A stretch of DNA of 64,000 bases from Tropicibacter alexandrii (GCF_003667315.2 NZ_RCTZ02000006.1:1-64000), one strand, 5' to 3'. Positions 52,983 to 62,574 are shown, counted from the first letter of the stretch. Numbers and translations are program-made. The notes: a model not told the origin generated them from the letters alone.

Positions 52983-53393
52983 ATGACGAAACTGACCCTG
53001 GGGTCCTATCCCCATATGCTGGGCTTCGAACAGCTGGAGCGCCTTCTGGAGCGCACCGCAAAGTCCAGCGAAGGTTACCCGCCCTTCAATATCGAACAGC
53101 GCTCCGAAGGGGCGTACAGGATCACGCTCGCGGTGGCTGGTTTCTCCGAAGGGGACCTGTCGATCACGGTTGAGGACCGGCAACTGGTGATCCGCGGGCG
53201 CCAGCGCGATGACGGGGCGGAACGGATTTTCCTGCATCGGGGCATTGCCGCGCGCCAGTTCCAGCGCAGCTTTGTCTTGGCGGACGGCGTTGAGGTGGGC
53301 GAGGCCTGCATGGAAAACGGCCTGCTGCATGTCGATCTGACCATGAGCCGACCGGAAACCGTGGTGCAGACGATCAAAATCAGAAAGGGGTGA
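52983..53393 (+). CDS. Hsp20 family small heat-shock protein
   Basis: 136 residues from the ATG at 52983. Alpha-crystallin domain: YPPFNIEQRSEGAYRITLAV, AGFSEGDLSITVEDRQLVIR, GRQRDDGAERIFLHRGIAAR, then FQRSFVLADGVEVGEACMEN and GLLHVDLTMSRPETVVQTI. An N-terminal MTKLTLGSYPHMLGFEQLER arm typical of IbpA-type. It holds unfolding proteins. The longer open frame upstream is non-coding. The sigma-32 type promoter agrees. Its stop is 5 nt before the DUF1150 ATG. Confidence 0.95.
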   Translation: MTKLTLGSYPHMLGFEQLERLLERTAKSSEGYPPFNIEQRSEGAYRITLAVAGFSEGDLSITVEDRQLVIRGRQRDDGAERIFLHRGIAARQFQRSFVLADGVEVGEACMENGLLHVDLTMSRPETVVQTIKIRKG

Positions 53394-53398
53394 GCGTC

Positions 53399-53629
53399 AT
53401 GGATGTGAAATACGATCTTTCGAAATTCGACACGGGCCGCGTGGTTTACGTGAAGCGGGTGCAGGCAACGGACCTGCCCGAGGATGTGCGCAGCCAGATG
53501 GGCGGGCGCGATGCTGTCTATGCCGTACACCGCGCCGAGGACGGCGAGCGGCTGGCTTTCGTCAAGGACCGTCGCTTGGCCTTTGCGCTGGCGCGGCAGA
53601 ACGATCTGGCCCCCGTCACGGTGCATTGA
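53399..53629 (+). CDS. DUF1150 family protein
   Basis: 76 residues from ATG 53399 (AGGGG upstream at good spacing); a GTG at 53390 overlapping the hsp20 stop is an alternative. Begins MDVKYDLSKFDTGRVVYVKR, then DVRSQMGGRDAVYAVHRAED and RLAFALARQNDLAPVTV. DUF1150 genes usually follow hsp20 in alphaproteobacteria, so it probably works in the heat response, but its function is not known. A terminator follows at 53674. Confidence 0.85.
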   Translation: MDVKYDLSKFDTGRVVYVKRVQATDLPEDVRSQMGGRDAVYAVHRAEDGERLAFVKDRRLAFALARQNDLAPVTVH

Positions 53630-53673
53630 TCCAGAGCGAAGCCGGGGCTTAGCTCTGAGTTGACCAACATTCG

Positions 53674-53710
53674 GCCGGGCTCTGTCATGCGGACAGGGTC
53701 CGGCTTTTTT
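53674..53710 (+). terminator. Terminator of the hsp20-DUF1150 operon
   Basis: GCCGGGCTCTGTC / GACAGGGTCCGGC stem (with G-U pairs) then TTTTTT, 44 nt after DUF1150. Confidence 0.88.
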
Positions 53711-53803
53711 CTACAGGGTCGCGCGTCGCGCCGGTTTTTGGTCGACGGAGCGACGTCGGTGCAGCGTATGAGGTGAATGGATACCTCTGAAAGGACTGCG
53801 CCC

Positions 53804-54292
53804 ATGACCACTGCCTCCCGTTATTCACTGCTTCAAATCGGTCTTCACTGGCTTGTCGCTGTGCTCTTTGCCTTGAACTACGTCGTTTCGGACGGGATGG
53901 GCGAAGCCCTGCGCAGCAAGCTGGCCGGGGGCACGCCCGATGGCCTCGTTGCCACCCTGCATCCTCCGGTCGGCATCGCCGTTCTGGTTCTGAGCCTGTT
54001 GCGCCTGTTGGTTCGCTGGCGGTTGGGCGCCCCTGCGTCGCCTGAGGGCGGCCACAGGCTGCTCGACCTTGCCGCACATTGGGGGCACCGGGCGCTGTAT
54101 GCCGGCCTGATCCTGATCCCGGCCACGGGCATCCTTGCTTGGGGTGTCGGTATCGCAGCCGCTGGCGAGGCGCATGAAATCGTCGTCAACCTGACCTTGG
54201 CTCTGGTCATCGGCCATGCGGCGGCGGCACTGTTTCACCAGTTCGTGCTGAAGGACGGCGTGATCGACCGGATGCGCCCGATGTCCCGATGA
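53804..54292 (+). CDS. Cytochrome b561 family protein
   Basis: 162 residues from ATG 53804 (AAGGA 8 nt upstream; ATG 53777 also open). Four helices with the b-type haem His: SLLQIGLHWLVAVLFALNYV, GLVATLHPPVGIAVLVLSLL, then HWGHRALYAGLILIPATGIL and VIGHAAAALFHQFVLKDGVI. A diheme b561/NapC-type quinol-linked electron carrier in the inner membrane; its partner is not visible. It stands alone between DUF1150 and the barrel protein. Confidence 0.87.
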   Translation: MTTASRYSLLQIGLHWLVAVLFALNYVVSDGMGEALRSKLAGGTPDGLVATLHPPVGIAVLVLSLLRLLVRWRLGAPASPEGGHRLLDLAAHWGHRALYAGLILIPATGILAWGVGIAAAGEAHEIVVNLTLALVIGHAAAALFHQFVLKDGVIDRMRPMSR

Positions 54293-54337
54293 GCCGGTAT
54301 GACGCCTGTGTGCGGCCAGCGGGCCGCACGAGCGGGG

Positions 54338-55558
54338 TCAGAAGTTCAGGTTGTATTTCATCCGCAATTCGACGTCACGGGTATCCTCGATGATTTGCCC
54401 ACCATTGAGGTCCATGCTGAACGTGCCGCCTTCGCTGTTCCAGGTGAAGCCGGTCCCGAGGCGCGGCGACCCGTGCGTGTCGGTTGCCCCCAGCCCGTCG
54501 TCGAATTGCGAGAAATCTGCACCGAGCGATACATAGGGGCGCAAAGCGGCGCCCCGCGCAAAGGTGGCACGCGTGCCGATCGAGCCGGTCAGGCCCGAAA
54601 CGGTCCGTGCCGCGAGCGCACCGGCAGCCGGGTGATCCTCGGCGAAGCCGGACAGGCCAAGGAAGCTGTCGATCTCGGTCGCGCCCCACGAATAGGAGGC
54701 CGTCAGGTTCAGGCCGCCCGCCTGACGGTCTGCGCGATAGCTGGTTCCTGCGATATCGTATTCGGGGCGGGCAAAGACGTAGAAGCCGGTGAGTTCGTAA
54801 TGCTGACCGAAACGCGTCTTGAAATACGGGCCAAAGGACAGGGCATCGACGTCGACGGCAAGGCCGCCCACGTCCAGATCGGCCTTGCCGGAGGACAGCA
54901 GCAGGCCCAGCCGCGTCTGCGCCCCAACCTCGAAATCCGCCCCCAGCGTGAATTCGTGCGACTGCCCGTCAACCGTGCCATCATAGCTGCGCGCCTGAAG
55001 CGACAGCCAAGCTTGCAATGCCGTGCTGGCGCCGCTGGTCGACAGGAACAGCCCGTCGCGGGTGACGGCGGCTTGCGTTCCGGCACTGGCCGAGGCGACG
55101 GCACCACCGATGGCGCCGGTCGCCGTCTGCGCCGCCACCAATGCGGCAGAGGTCTGCGCCCCGGTCACGCCCGCACTCGCGCCGCCGGGGGTGGCACCAC
55201 CGGCCCCGCAGGACAGGGTAAAGCTGTCGCCCGGCTGGTTGAACGCGTCCACCAGATACATGCCCGTCTGTGTCGCGGTGTGGCTGAACCCGTCGCAGGC
55301 GGCACTGCCGGGAAAGGCCGGGTTGCACAGGCTGTCATCGGTGCCGCCTTGTCCGCCGAATTCGATCGAGATCGCGAGGGTGGCGGGATTGGGGGTCGAG
55401 ATCGACAGCGTCTCTCCCGCCGCCAGATCCACGGCCACGCCGGTCGGCGCGGTGAACGGACCAGCCCCGCCCACGGTGGCGCAGGTCAATGCGGCTTGCG
55501 CCTGCGCATGTGACGCGGCGAACAGGGCAGTGGCGGTGATCAGGGCGCGGAAAGACAT
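54338..55558 (-). CDS. Autotransporter-like outer membrane beta-barrel protein
   Basis: 406 residues from ATG 55558. Signal peptide MSFRALITATALFAASHAQA, then a short passenger of about 150 residues with several Cys (CATVGGAGPFTAPTGVAVDL, CNPAFPGSAACDGFS) and Ala/Gly-rich linkers, and an about 240-residue C-terminal barrel: SHEFTLGADFEVGAQTRLGL, LSFGPYFKTRFGQHYELTGF, ending DVELRMKYNLNF, with the aromatic last residue typical of barrels. The passenger is too short for a classical autotransporter. Function unknown, perhaps adhesion. Confidence 0.82.
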   Translation of the reverse strand: MSFRALITATALFAASHAQAQAALTCATVGGAGPFTAPTGVAVDLAAGETLSISTPNPATLAISIEFGGQGGTDDSLCNPAFPGSAACDGFSHTATQTGMYLVDAFNQPGDSFTLSCGAGGATPGGASAGVTGAQTSAALVAAQTATGAIGGAVASASAGTQAAVTRDGLFLSTSGASTALQAWLSLQARSYDGTVDGQSHEFTLGADFEVGAQTRLGLLLSSGKADLDVGGLAVDVDALSFGPYFKTRFGQHYELTGFYVFARPEYDIAGTSYRADRQAGGLNLTASYSWGATEIDSFLGLSGFAEDHPAAGALAARTVSGLTGSIGTRATFARGAALRPYVSLGADFSQFDDGLGATDTHGSPRLGTGFTWNSEGGTFSMDLNGGQIIEDTRDVELRMKYNLNF

Positions 55559-55684
55559 GGCAGCAGACTGTTCCGAAAATGGTTTACCTGTGGTTAACCT
55601 CCGCAAGGTCGCCTGGGAAGCCTGCCTCGGGACATCGCTGCGCCCGCGTGTCATCACGACCACAGACGACTGGGCCGCAAAATG

Positions 55685-55714
55685 CAAAAGGCCGGGCAAG
55701 TGGCCCGGCCTTTC
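55685..55714 (-). terminator. Terminator of the MarR-Sat-CysC gene
   Basis: AAAGGCCGGGC / GCCCGGCCTTT stem read on the minus strand, followed by TTGCATTTTGC, 17 nt after the stop. Confidence 0.8.
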
Positions 55715-55731
55715 GGTTCATGTCTCGCGGA

Positions 55732-57810
55732 TCAGGACCCGGCGATCAGACCCATGCTTTCCAGCTTCAGGATCACCTGATGCGCGCAGTTGTCGACCTC
55801 GACATTCTCGGTCTCGACCGACAGTTCCGGGTTCTGCGGCACGTCATAGGGGTCGGAAATCCCGGTGAATTCCTTGATCTTGCCTTCACGGGCCAGCTTG
55901 TACAGGCCCTTGCGGTCGCGGCGCTCGCATTCCTCGAGGCTGGTGGCCACGTGGACTTCGACGAAGGCACCGAACTGCTCGACATCCTCGCGCACGGCGC
56001 GGCGGGTGGCGGCATAGGGCGCAATCGGGGCACAGATGGCGATGCCGCCGTTCTTGGTGATCTCGCTTGCGACATAGCCGATGCGGCGGATGTTCAGATC
56101 GCGGTGCTCTTTCGAGAAGCCCAGTTCCGAGGACAGGTTCTTGCGCACGATATCGCCATCGAGCAGCGTCACCGGACGGCCACCCATTTCCATCAGCTTG
56201 ACCATCAGCGCGTTGGCGATGGTGGACTTGCCGGAACCGGAGAAGCCGGTGAAGAACACGGTAAAGCCCTGCTTGGACCGCGGCGGTTTGGTGCGACGCA
56301 GTTCCTTGACCACCTCGGGGAAGGAGAACCACTCGGGGATTTCCAGACCCTCTTGCAGGCGGCGGCGCAGTTCGGTGCCCGAGATGTTCAGGATGGTGAT
56401 CTTGTCCTTGTCTTCGATCTCGTCCATCGCCTCGTACTGGGCGCGTTCCTGCACGTAGACCATGTGCTTGAAGTCGACCATTTCGGCGCCGATTTCGGAC
56501 TGGTATTCGCGGTACAGGTCCTGCGCGTCGTAGGGGCCGTAGAAATCCTCACCAGCCGAGTTCTTGCCGGGGCCGGCGTGGTCGCGACCGACGATGAAGT
56601 GGGTGCAGCCGTGGTTGGCGCGGATCAGGCCGTGCCAGACCGCCTCGCGCGGGCCGGCCATGCGCATGGCAAGGTTCAGCAGCGACATGGTGGTGGTCGA
56701 CTGGGGGTACTTGTCCAGAACCGCCTCGTAGCAGCGCACGCGGGTGAAGTGATCGACATCGCCGGGCTTCGTCATGCCGACGACAGGGTGGATCAGCAGG
56801 TTGGCCTGTGCTTCCTTGGCGGCGCGGAAGGTCAGTTCCTGATGCGCGCGGTGCAGCGGGTTGCGGGTCTGGAAGGCCACGACCTTGCGCCAGCCCAGCT
56901 TGCGGAAATAGGCGCGCAGTTCGTTCGGGGTGTCGCGGCGACCGCGGAAGTCATAATGCACGGGCTGCTGGATGCCGGTGACCGGACCACCCAGATAGAT
57001 CTTGCCCGCTTGATTGTGCAGGTAGTTGACCGCCGGGTGGGCACTGTCATCGGCGCCAAAGACCTTTTCCGCCTCGTGCGACTTGTTCGGTTCCCACTTG
57101 TCGGTGACGGTCATGGTGGCGAGGATCACGCCCTCTTGGTCGCGCAGGGCGATGTCCTGACCGATTTCGACGGTGTCGGCGAACTTCTCGGACACGTCCA
57201 GTGTGATCGGCATCGGCCACAGGGTGCCATCGGCCAGACGCATCGTGTCGACGACCGAGTTGTAATCCTCTTCCGACAGGAAGCCCTTGAGCGGGTTGAA
57301 GCCCCCGTTCATCAGCAGTTCCAGATCGCAGATCTGGCGCGGGGTCAGATCGTGCGAGGTCAGCTCGGCGGCTTCGACCTTCAGCTTCTGGGCGCTGTCA
57401 TACGAAACGTACAGCTCCGGGATGGGGGCGAGGTTGGATTGCATCAGGGTGCTCCTGTATTTCAAAGGCATGAGATCGCCCACAGAGCCGGTCAGCTCTG
57501 TATGCAGGGCGGCGTATTCGGCGAATTTCCGGGCGAGGAACGACTTGACCAGACGGTCCTTGGTTTCGATCCCGGCCTGTGTCAGCGCATAGGCAAAACG
57601 CTGGCGGCGGTCGGGACCTTCGCGGTGGGTGACAGTGATGAGCCCGGCCTCGACAGCCGTGCGCAATTGCGCGTTCAACCGCCCCAAGGACACGCCCAAC
57701 GCCTCGGCAATGCTGCGCTGGCTGGCCTCGGGTGCCTTTTCCAGCTGACGCAACAGCGGAAAAAGCTGGTCGTCCTCTGGCGTGGCAATCTTGGCGGGGC
57801 GGGTCGGCAT
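55732..57810 (-). CDS. MarR-type regulator fused to sulfate adenylyltransferase / APS kinase
   Basis: 692 residues in one open frame. Residues 1-122 match EPS-associated MarR regulators: LLRQLEKAPEASQRSIAEAL, GVSLGRLNAQLRTAVEAGLI, FAYALTQAGIETKDRLVKSF, LARKFAEYAALHTELTGSVG. Residue 123 is Met57444 (ATG at 57442-57444 with AGGAG 7 nt before it), opening bifunctional Sat-CysC of normal length: MQSNLAPIPELYVSYDSAQK, VAFQTRNPLHRAHQELTFRA, GRDHAGPGKNSAGEDFYGPY (ATP sulfurylase), then APS kinase Walker A FFTGFSGSGKSTIANALMVK and LLDGDIVRKNLSSELGFSKE. So one message can give a fusion and a free enzyme of 570 residues. It activates sulfate to APS and PAPS. Confidence 0.9.
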   Translation of the reverse strand: MPTRPAKIATPEDDQLFPLLRQLEKAPEASQRSIAEALGVSLGRLNAQLRTAVEAGLITVTHREGPDRRQRFAYALTQAGIETKDRLVKSFLARKFAEYAALHTELTGSVGDLMPLKYRSTLMQSNLAPIPELYVSYDSAQKLKVEAAELTSHDLTPRQICDLELLMNGGFNPLKGFLSEEDYNSVVDTMRLADGTLWPMPITLDVSEKFADTVEIGQDIALRDQEGVILATMTVTDKWEPNKSHEAEKVFGADDSAHPAVNYLHNQAGKIYLGGPVTGIQQPVHYDFRGRRDTPNELRAYFRKLGWRKVVAFQTRNPLHRAHQELTFRAAKEAQANLLIHPVVGMTKPGDVDHFTRVRCYEAVLDKYPQSTTTMSLLNLAMRMAGPREAVWHGLIRANHGCTHFIVGRDHAGPGKNSAGEDFYGPYDAQDLYREYQSEIGAEMVDFKHMVYVQERAQYEAMDEIEDKDKITILNISGTELRRRLQEGLEIPEWFSFPEVVKELRRTKPPRSKQGFTVFFTGFSGSGKSTIANALMVKLMEMGGRPVTLLDGDIVRKNLSSELGFSKEHRDLNIRRIGYVASEITKNGGIAICAPIAPYAATRRAVREDVEQFGAFVEVHVATSLEECERRDRKGLYKLAREGKIKEFTGISDPYDVPQNPELSVETENVEVDNCAHQVILKLESMGLIAGS

Positions 57811-58158
57811 GGAAAGGACTCAATATGTGTTCACGGTTGAACGCATGTCACCGTTCGTCGGCAGAGAAAAGATGTTTTCCCGGCCTGTCGCGAATTTGCG
57901 CGGGATTGCGCTGATGCGTGTTGCCTGTGCAACGCAAGACCCCCCAGCCTTGGCCGAAATTCGGTTCTATTCTGTGTTGGCCAGCCCGCGGCGCGTTCGA
58001 ACGAGCGTGTCTGTCGTGCTGCGTAGCGCCCAGTTCTTCACCGGAGGTTCGCGGAATGCCGCCAAACGGGGCGTCTGGGGCCTCGCGGCATTGCGTTGGC
58101 GGCATCGCGATCTCTAGGCTTCCAGTGATGTTGCCCTCACCGCCATAGGAACGCTGAT
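57811..58158. other. Gene-less divergent region, MarR-Sat-CysC / MFS transporter
   Basis: 348 bases. No ORF of note and no tRNA. It contains the two promoters. GTTCACGGTTGAACGCATG next to the fusion start and TTCGGTTCTATTCTGTGTTGG at 57960 upward are the only motif-like parts. AT content is somewhat higher in 57830-57990. A TTCGAA core (GCGTTCGAACG) is at about 57993-58003. Confidence 0.5.
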
Positions 58159-59427
58159 ATGATAAACATGCTGTCCTCTGTCTGGGCGCTCCTGCTGGGT
58201 ATTGTGCTGATCATGCTTGGCAACGGGATGCATTTCACCCTGATGGGTCTGCGGGGCGGGATCGAGGGGTTCTCCTCTGCCGAACTGTCTATCGTGACCT
58301 CCGGGTATTTTCTGGGCTTCCTGTCCGGTGCGCGTTTCACCCCCGTCCTGATCCAGCGGGTGGGGCATGTGCGTGTCTTTGCGGCGCTGGGCAGCTTTAT
58401 CTCTGCCGCCCTGATCGCCTTCACGCTTTGGGCAGAGCCGTGGACATGGACGATCCTGCGCATCATCATCGGCTTTTGCATGTCCGGGGTCTATGTCGTC
58501 GCGGAAAGCTGGCTGAACAACGCCACCACCAATGAAAATCGCGGCAAGATGCTGTCGGCCTACATGATTGCGCAGACGCTTGGCATCATCGGGGCGCAAG
58601 GCTTGCTGACGCTGGGGGACGCGGCCAATGCGGCGTTGTTTATCGGGGCCTCGATTCTGGTGTCGATCTCTTTCGCGCCGATCCTGCTGTCGATCCAGCC
58701 CGCGCCCGCCGTGACAGTTGCCAAGCCCGGTGGGCTCAAGGACCTGTTCGATGCCTCTCCGCTGGGCACGGTCGGGATTTTCCTGCTGGGCAGCGTTTAT
58801 GCCAGCCAATCAGGGATGGGGGCGGTCTTCGGTAGCGAAATCGGCCTGAGCGCCAATCAGATCGCCCTGTTCGTGGCGATGCTGTTCGGCGGCGCGATTT
58901 TCATGCAACTGCCGATCGGCTGGCTGTCCGACCGGATCGATCGACGCAAGATTATCTGCGGCACGGCGTTTCTTGGCGCGCTGTCCTGCGGGCTGGGGAT
59001 GATGGCGCAAGACCCGCCCAGCTGGCTGCTGGTCGATCCGCTGATCCCGATCATGGCGGCGGCGTTCCTCGCCGGGGGCATGACGACACCGCTTTATGCG
59101 CTTCTGCTGGCCTATACCAATGACAATGTGCCGGCCGAGGACATGCCCGCGATTTCCGGCGGTCTGGTCTTTACCTTCGGGCTTGGCGCAATCATCGGGC
59201 CGCTTGCCGTGGGGTTTGCCATGGATAGGGTCGGCCCGTTCGCGTTCTGGGCGGTGATCGGCGTGACCTTTTTGGCGATCACGCTTTACGGGCTGTACCG
59301 GATGTCCCAGTCCGAGGCGACGCCGGTGTCCGAGACGGACGCCTATGTCAATCTCGTGCCCTCGGCCTCGATCGTCGCGGTGGAAGACGCGACGAGCTGG
59401 GCCGCTGAAAATGCAGAGGCCGAGTAG
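58159..59427 (+). CDS. MFS transporter
   Basis: 422 residues with twelve membrane helices. SSVWALLLGIVLIMLGNGMH, then FSSAELSIVTSGYFLGFLSG, with the A motif between helices 2 and 3 (GxxxxPVLIQRVGHVRVF) and RIIIGFCMSGVYVVAESWLN (the R-x(2)-G-x(2)-G helix 4 region). WLSDRIDRRKIICGTAFLGA repeats the A motif in the second half. It looks like the YcaD/Spectinomycin-type MFS group with a long Glu-rich C-terminal tail. Substrate unknown. AGGA lies 8-9 nt before the ATG. Confidence 0.9.
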   Translation: MINMLSSVWALLLGIVLIMLGNGMHFTLMGLRGGIEGFSSAELSIVTSGYFLGFLSGARFTPVLIQRVGHVRVFAALGSFISAALIAFTLWAEPWTWTILRIIIGFCMSGVYVVAESWLNNATTNENRGKMLSAYMIAQTLGIIGAQGLLTLGDAANAALFIGASILVSISFAPILLSIQPAPAVTVAKPGGLKDLFDASPLGTVGIFLLGSVYASQSGMGAVFGSEIGLSANQIALFVAMLFGGAIFMQLPIGWLSDRIDRRKIICGTAFLGALSCGLGMMAQDPPSWLLVDPLIPIMAAAFLAGGMTTPLYALLLAYTNDNVPAEDMPAISGGLVFTFGLGAIIGPLAVGFAMDRVGPFAFWAVIGVTFLAITLYGLYRMSQSEATPVSETDAYVNLVPSASIVAVEDATSWAAENAEAE

Positions 59428-59463
59428 CCCCTACATTCAAATCGGTGTCGTGGTGTCTTTGCC

Positions 59464-59784
59464 TCAGCCCATCAGGCCCCAGCCATCGGGGTGAAAGCCG
59501 TGCTCCAGCGCGAGGCGCGTGGCGACCTCTTCCCCGATCCAGATGCCATCGGCCGAGACGATCTGATCGGGCAGGGTGGCGGTCAGGTAGCCCTCTTTCT
59601 CGTCCCACTGGCAGTCATAGCCCTCGCGCGACAGCGCATCGGCCAGCGGACGCCAGTCGCTGTCCGCCGTGTCCGGGACAAGGAAGTAATCCACATCGGC
59701 CTCGTCCGGCAGGCCGTGCTGATCCTGAAGATCGGTGTAGACGGCCTGCGTTTCGGCCCGCTGCGCGGCAAAGTCATGGGACAT
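59464..59784 (-). CDS. rraB: RraB-type ribonuclease E inhibitor family protein
   Basis: 106 residues: RAETQAVYTDLQDQHGLPDE, then ADVDYFLVPDTADSDWRPLA and DALSREGYDCQWDEKEGYLT, the RraB family layout. It ends ATRLALEHGFHPDGWGLMG, the conserved FxPDGW motif. RraB binds RNase E and changes mRNA decay in gamma-proteobacteria; in alphaproteobacteria the role is unproven. It follows trxB by 6 nt on the same strand. Confidence 0.85.
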   Translation of the reverse strand: MSHDFAAQRAETQAVYTDLQDQHGLPDEADVDYFLVPDTADSDWRPLADALSREGYDCQWDEKEGYLTATLPDQIVSADGIWIGEEVATRLALEHGFHPDGWGLMG

Positions 59785-59790
59785 GATGCG

Positions 59791-60882
<1,092 letters not shown>

Positions 60883-60884
60883 TT

Positions 60885-60932
60885 AAGATTATTGCGCAAT
60901 TGCGAAAGATTATTGCGCGTGCGTCGCGCAAT
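60885..60932. promoter_or_regulatory. Direct-repeat operator, trxB / Lrp divergent region
   Basis: AAGATTATTGCGC at 60885-60897 and at 60906-60918, exactly 21 bp apart (two helical turns), then CGCGCAAT at 60925-60932 in reverse orientation. Lrp/AsnC proteins bind such phased AT-GCGC repeats and usually control their own gene. Confidence 0.65.
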
Positions 60933-60971
60933 GGTATAACAATCGGCAAAACAAGGCAGAGGAGAAGCCCG

Positions 60972-61472
60972 ATGGCGCAACACCGGCTGGACGAGATCGA
61001 CCGCAAGATCCTGGCCGAACTGCAGGCGGACGGGCGTATGACCAATGTCGAACTGGCCAAGCGGGTCGGAATCTCTGCTCCGCCCTGCCTGCGCCGGGTC
61101 CGCGTGCTGGAGGAGCAGGGCTTTATCCGGGGGTATCACGCCGACGTGGATTCGCGGGCATTGGGCTTCGAGGTGCAGGTCTTCGTGATGGTCGGCCTGC
61201 AAAGTCAGGCCGAGGCAGACCTGTCGGCCTTCGAGGCGCGCTGCCGCGCGTGGTCGCTGGTCCGGGAGTGTCACATGCTGAACGGCGAGGTGGATTTCAT
61301 CCTCAAATGCGTGGCGCCGGACTTGTCGACCTTCCAGTCCTTCCTGACCGGCGACCTGCTGACCGCGCCGAACGTGGCCAGCGTCAAGACGTCGCTGGTG
61401 ATCCGCGGGGCCAAGGACGAACCCGGCGTGCCCTTCGACATCCTCGAGGAACGCCTGAGCCGGTCTGCGTGA
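60972..61472 (+). CDS. Lrp/AsnC family regulator
   Basis: 166 residues from ATG 60972 with GAGGAGAA upstream. N-terminal helix-turn-helix LDEIDRKILAELQADGRMTN, VELAKRVGISAPPCLRRVRV, LEEQGFIRGYHADVDSRALG, then the RAM ligand domain VQVFVMVGLQSQAEADLSAF, ARCRAWSLVRECHMLNGEVD, FILKCVAPDLSTFQSFLTGD. Divergent from trxB with phased direct repeats between, so it probably represses itself and may touch trxB. A 26-bp palindrome lies 6 nt after its stop. Confidence 0.93.
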   Translation: MAQHRLDEIDRKILAELQADGRMTNVELAKRVGISAPPCLRRVRVLEEQGFIRGYHADVDSRALGFEVQVFVMVGLQSQAEADLSAFEARCRAWSLVRECHMLNGEVDFILKCVAPDLSTFQSFLTGDLLTAPNVASVKTSLVIRGAKDEPGVPFDILEERLSRSA

Positions 61473-61478
61473 CCTTGG

Positions 61479-61504
61479 GTAGGATGGGTTTGAACCCATC
61501 CTAC
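61479..61504. repeat. 26-bp palindrome, copy 6
   Basis: GTAGGATGGGTTT / GAACCCATCCTAC, 6 nt after the Lrp stop and 8 nt before the stop of the convergent Hint gene. Confidence 0.9.
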
Positions 61505-61512
61505 TGCGATCA

Positions 61513-62304
61513 TTACGTATCCAGAAGCGAGTCGATCACTTCGCGCTGGGTGCGCGTAAGGCTGACCTGCCCGAAATCATCGAGGCTGGTCACGTTCGGG
61601 AACATCGACAGGAACAGCGCCCGCATGTTCTGACCCAAGGCCTGCCCCACGGTCTTGCCGGGATGGTAGGTTTCCATCTCGATGCCGCCGACCTCGATCA
61701 GCGTGTGACGCTGCACCATCAAGTGGTACAGTTGCACCGTGCCGCCCGGTGTCACCGGCAGAAAGCGGTCGCCGTCCTCGTAGTCATGGACCGGAGCCAG
61801 CACCGCTTCCTGTCCCAGCAGGCGTCGGAGCTTTTCGTGGCGCACGACAAGGCGCGCGGCCGGTCCGACGAGCACATCCATGGACGGCTTGCCGAAACCG
61901 AACGCATCGGCGGTGATCCGTGTCAGCCCCGCAAGCGAGGTCTGTTCGCTCGAGCGTCCCGGCACATAGCTGGTCGAGCCGATCCACGTCACGGGTTGCG
62001 ATCCGTTGGCCGTCACGACGTAGTCGCCGGGCATCAGGTCCTCGATCGCGACGGCGCCGTTCACGGTCTGGATCAGCGTGCCCCGGGCAAAGGCGCTGGC
62101 CGCTTCCTCGAAGATCGGGGTGGCCGGGGCGACATGGGTCTTGAAGCTGACGGTCAGGTCGGGCAGCAGCGCTGCGGCCTCGTATTTGCGCATCAACGAC
62201 CCGGGGCGTCGGGCGGGGACATCACCGGTTTCCGGCGCGCGGCGCGGCGGGATCGGCTGGGTCAATGCATTTTCGGCAAGAAGGCCGGGGCGGAGACTGG
62301 TCAT
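61513..62304 (-). CDS. Hint-domain protein lacking the usual nucleophile Cys
   Basis: 263 residues. The Hint fold is clear: AFARGTLIQTVNGAVAIEDL, MPGDYVVTANGSQPVTWIGS, then GPAARLVVRHEKLRRLLGQE and LMVQRHTLIEVGGIEMETYH (the His-containing block), as in proteins of Rhodobacterales with a single terminal Hint. At the first position, where self-splicing or cleaving Hint domains have Cys, it has Ala71, so autoprocessing should be dead. The first 60 residues are low complexity (Pro/Ala/Arg). No export signal. Function unknown. Confidence 0.82.
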   Translation of the reverse strand: MTSLRPGLLAENALTQPIPPRRAPETGDVPARRPGSLMRKYEAAALLPDLTVSFKTHVAPATPIFEEAASAFARGTLIQTVNGAVAIEDLMPGDYVVTANGSQPVTWIGSTSYVPGRSSEQTSLAGLTRITADAFGFGKPSMDVLVGPAARLVVRHEKLRRLLGQEAVLAPVHDYEDGDRFLPVTPGGTVQLYHLMVQRHTLIEVGGIEMETYHPGKTVGQALGQNMRALFLSMFPNVTSLDDFGQVSLTRTQREVIDSLLDT

Positions 62305-62456
62305 GTGGGTACCCTCTAATGAAGGTCACATCCGTGCTGGCCCCCACCAACAACGACAGAAGGACTTTGGAACTGGTCGCAACTTTCTGCTGCCCACAGT
62401 TAAGCCCTTGTTCTCGGCTTGCGTCAAAATCCGCGGAGTTCCGCCGGTCAGACATG

Positions 62457-62481
62457 AAAAATCCGCCCGGATGGGGCGGAT
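62457..62481 (-). terminator. Terminator downstream of the 49-residue gene
   Basis: ATCCGCCC / GGGCGGAT stem with a 4-5 base loop; on the minus strand it is followed by TTTTC. About 95 nt past the stop of the 49-residue gene. Confidence 0.65.
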
Positions 62482-62574
62482 TGTCTGCGGTTGGGCGACG
62501 TCTTTGCCACATTTGCGCCGGTCGGCACCGATTCGGCGGCATTGTTGATGGCAGGGAAATCTGCCCGGGACGGC

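Noticed and set aside
57445-57810. Separate MarR gene with its own stop before sat
   Set aside because: No stop exists between codons 1 and 123 of the frame as given, so I keep one gene and flag the internal start.
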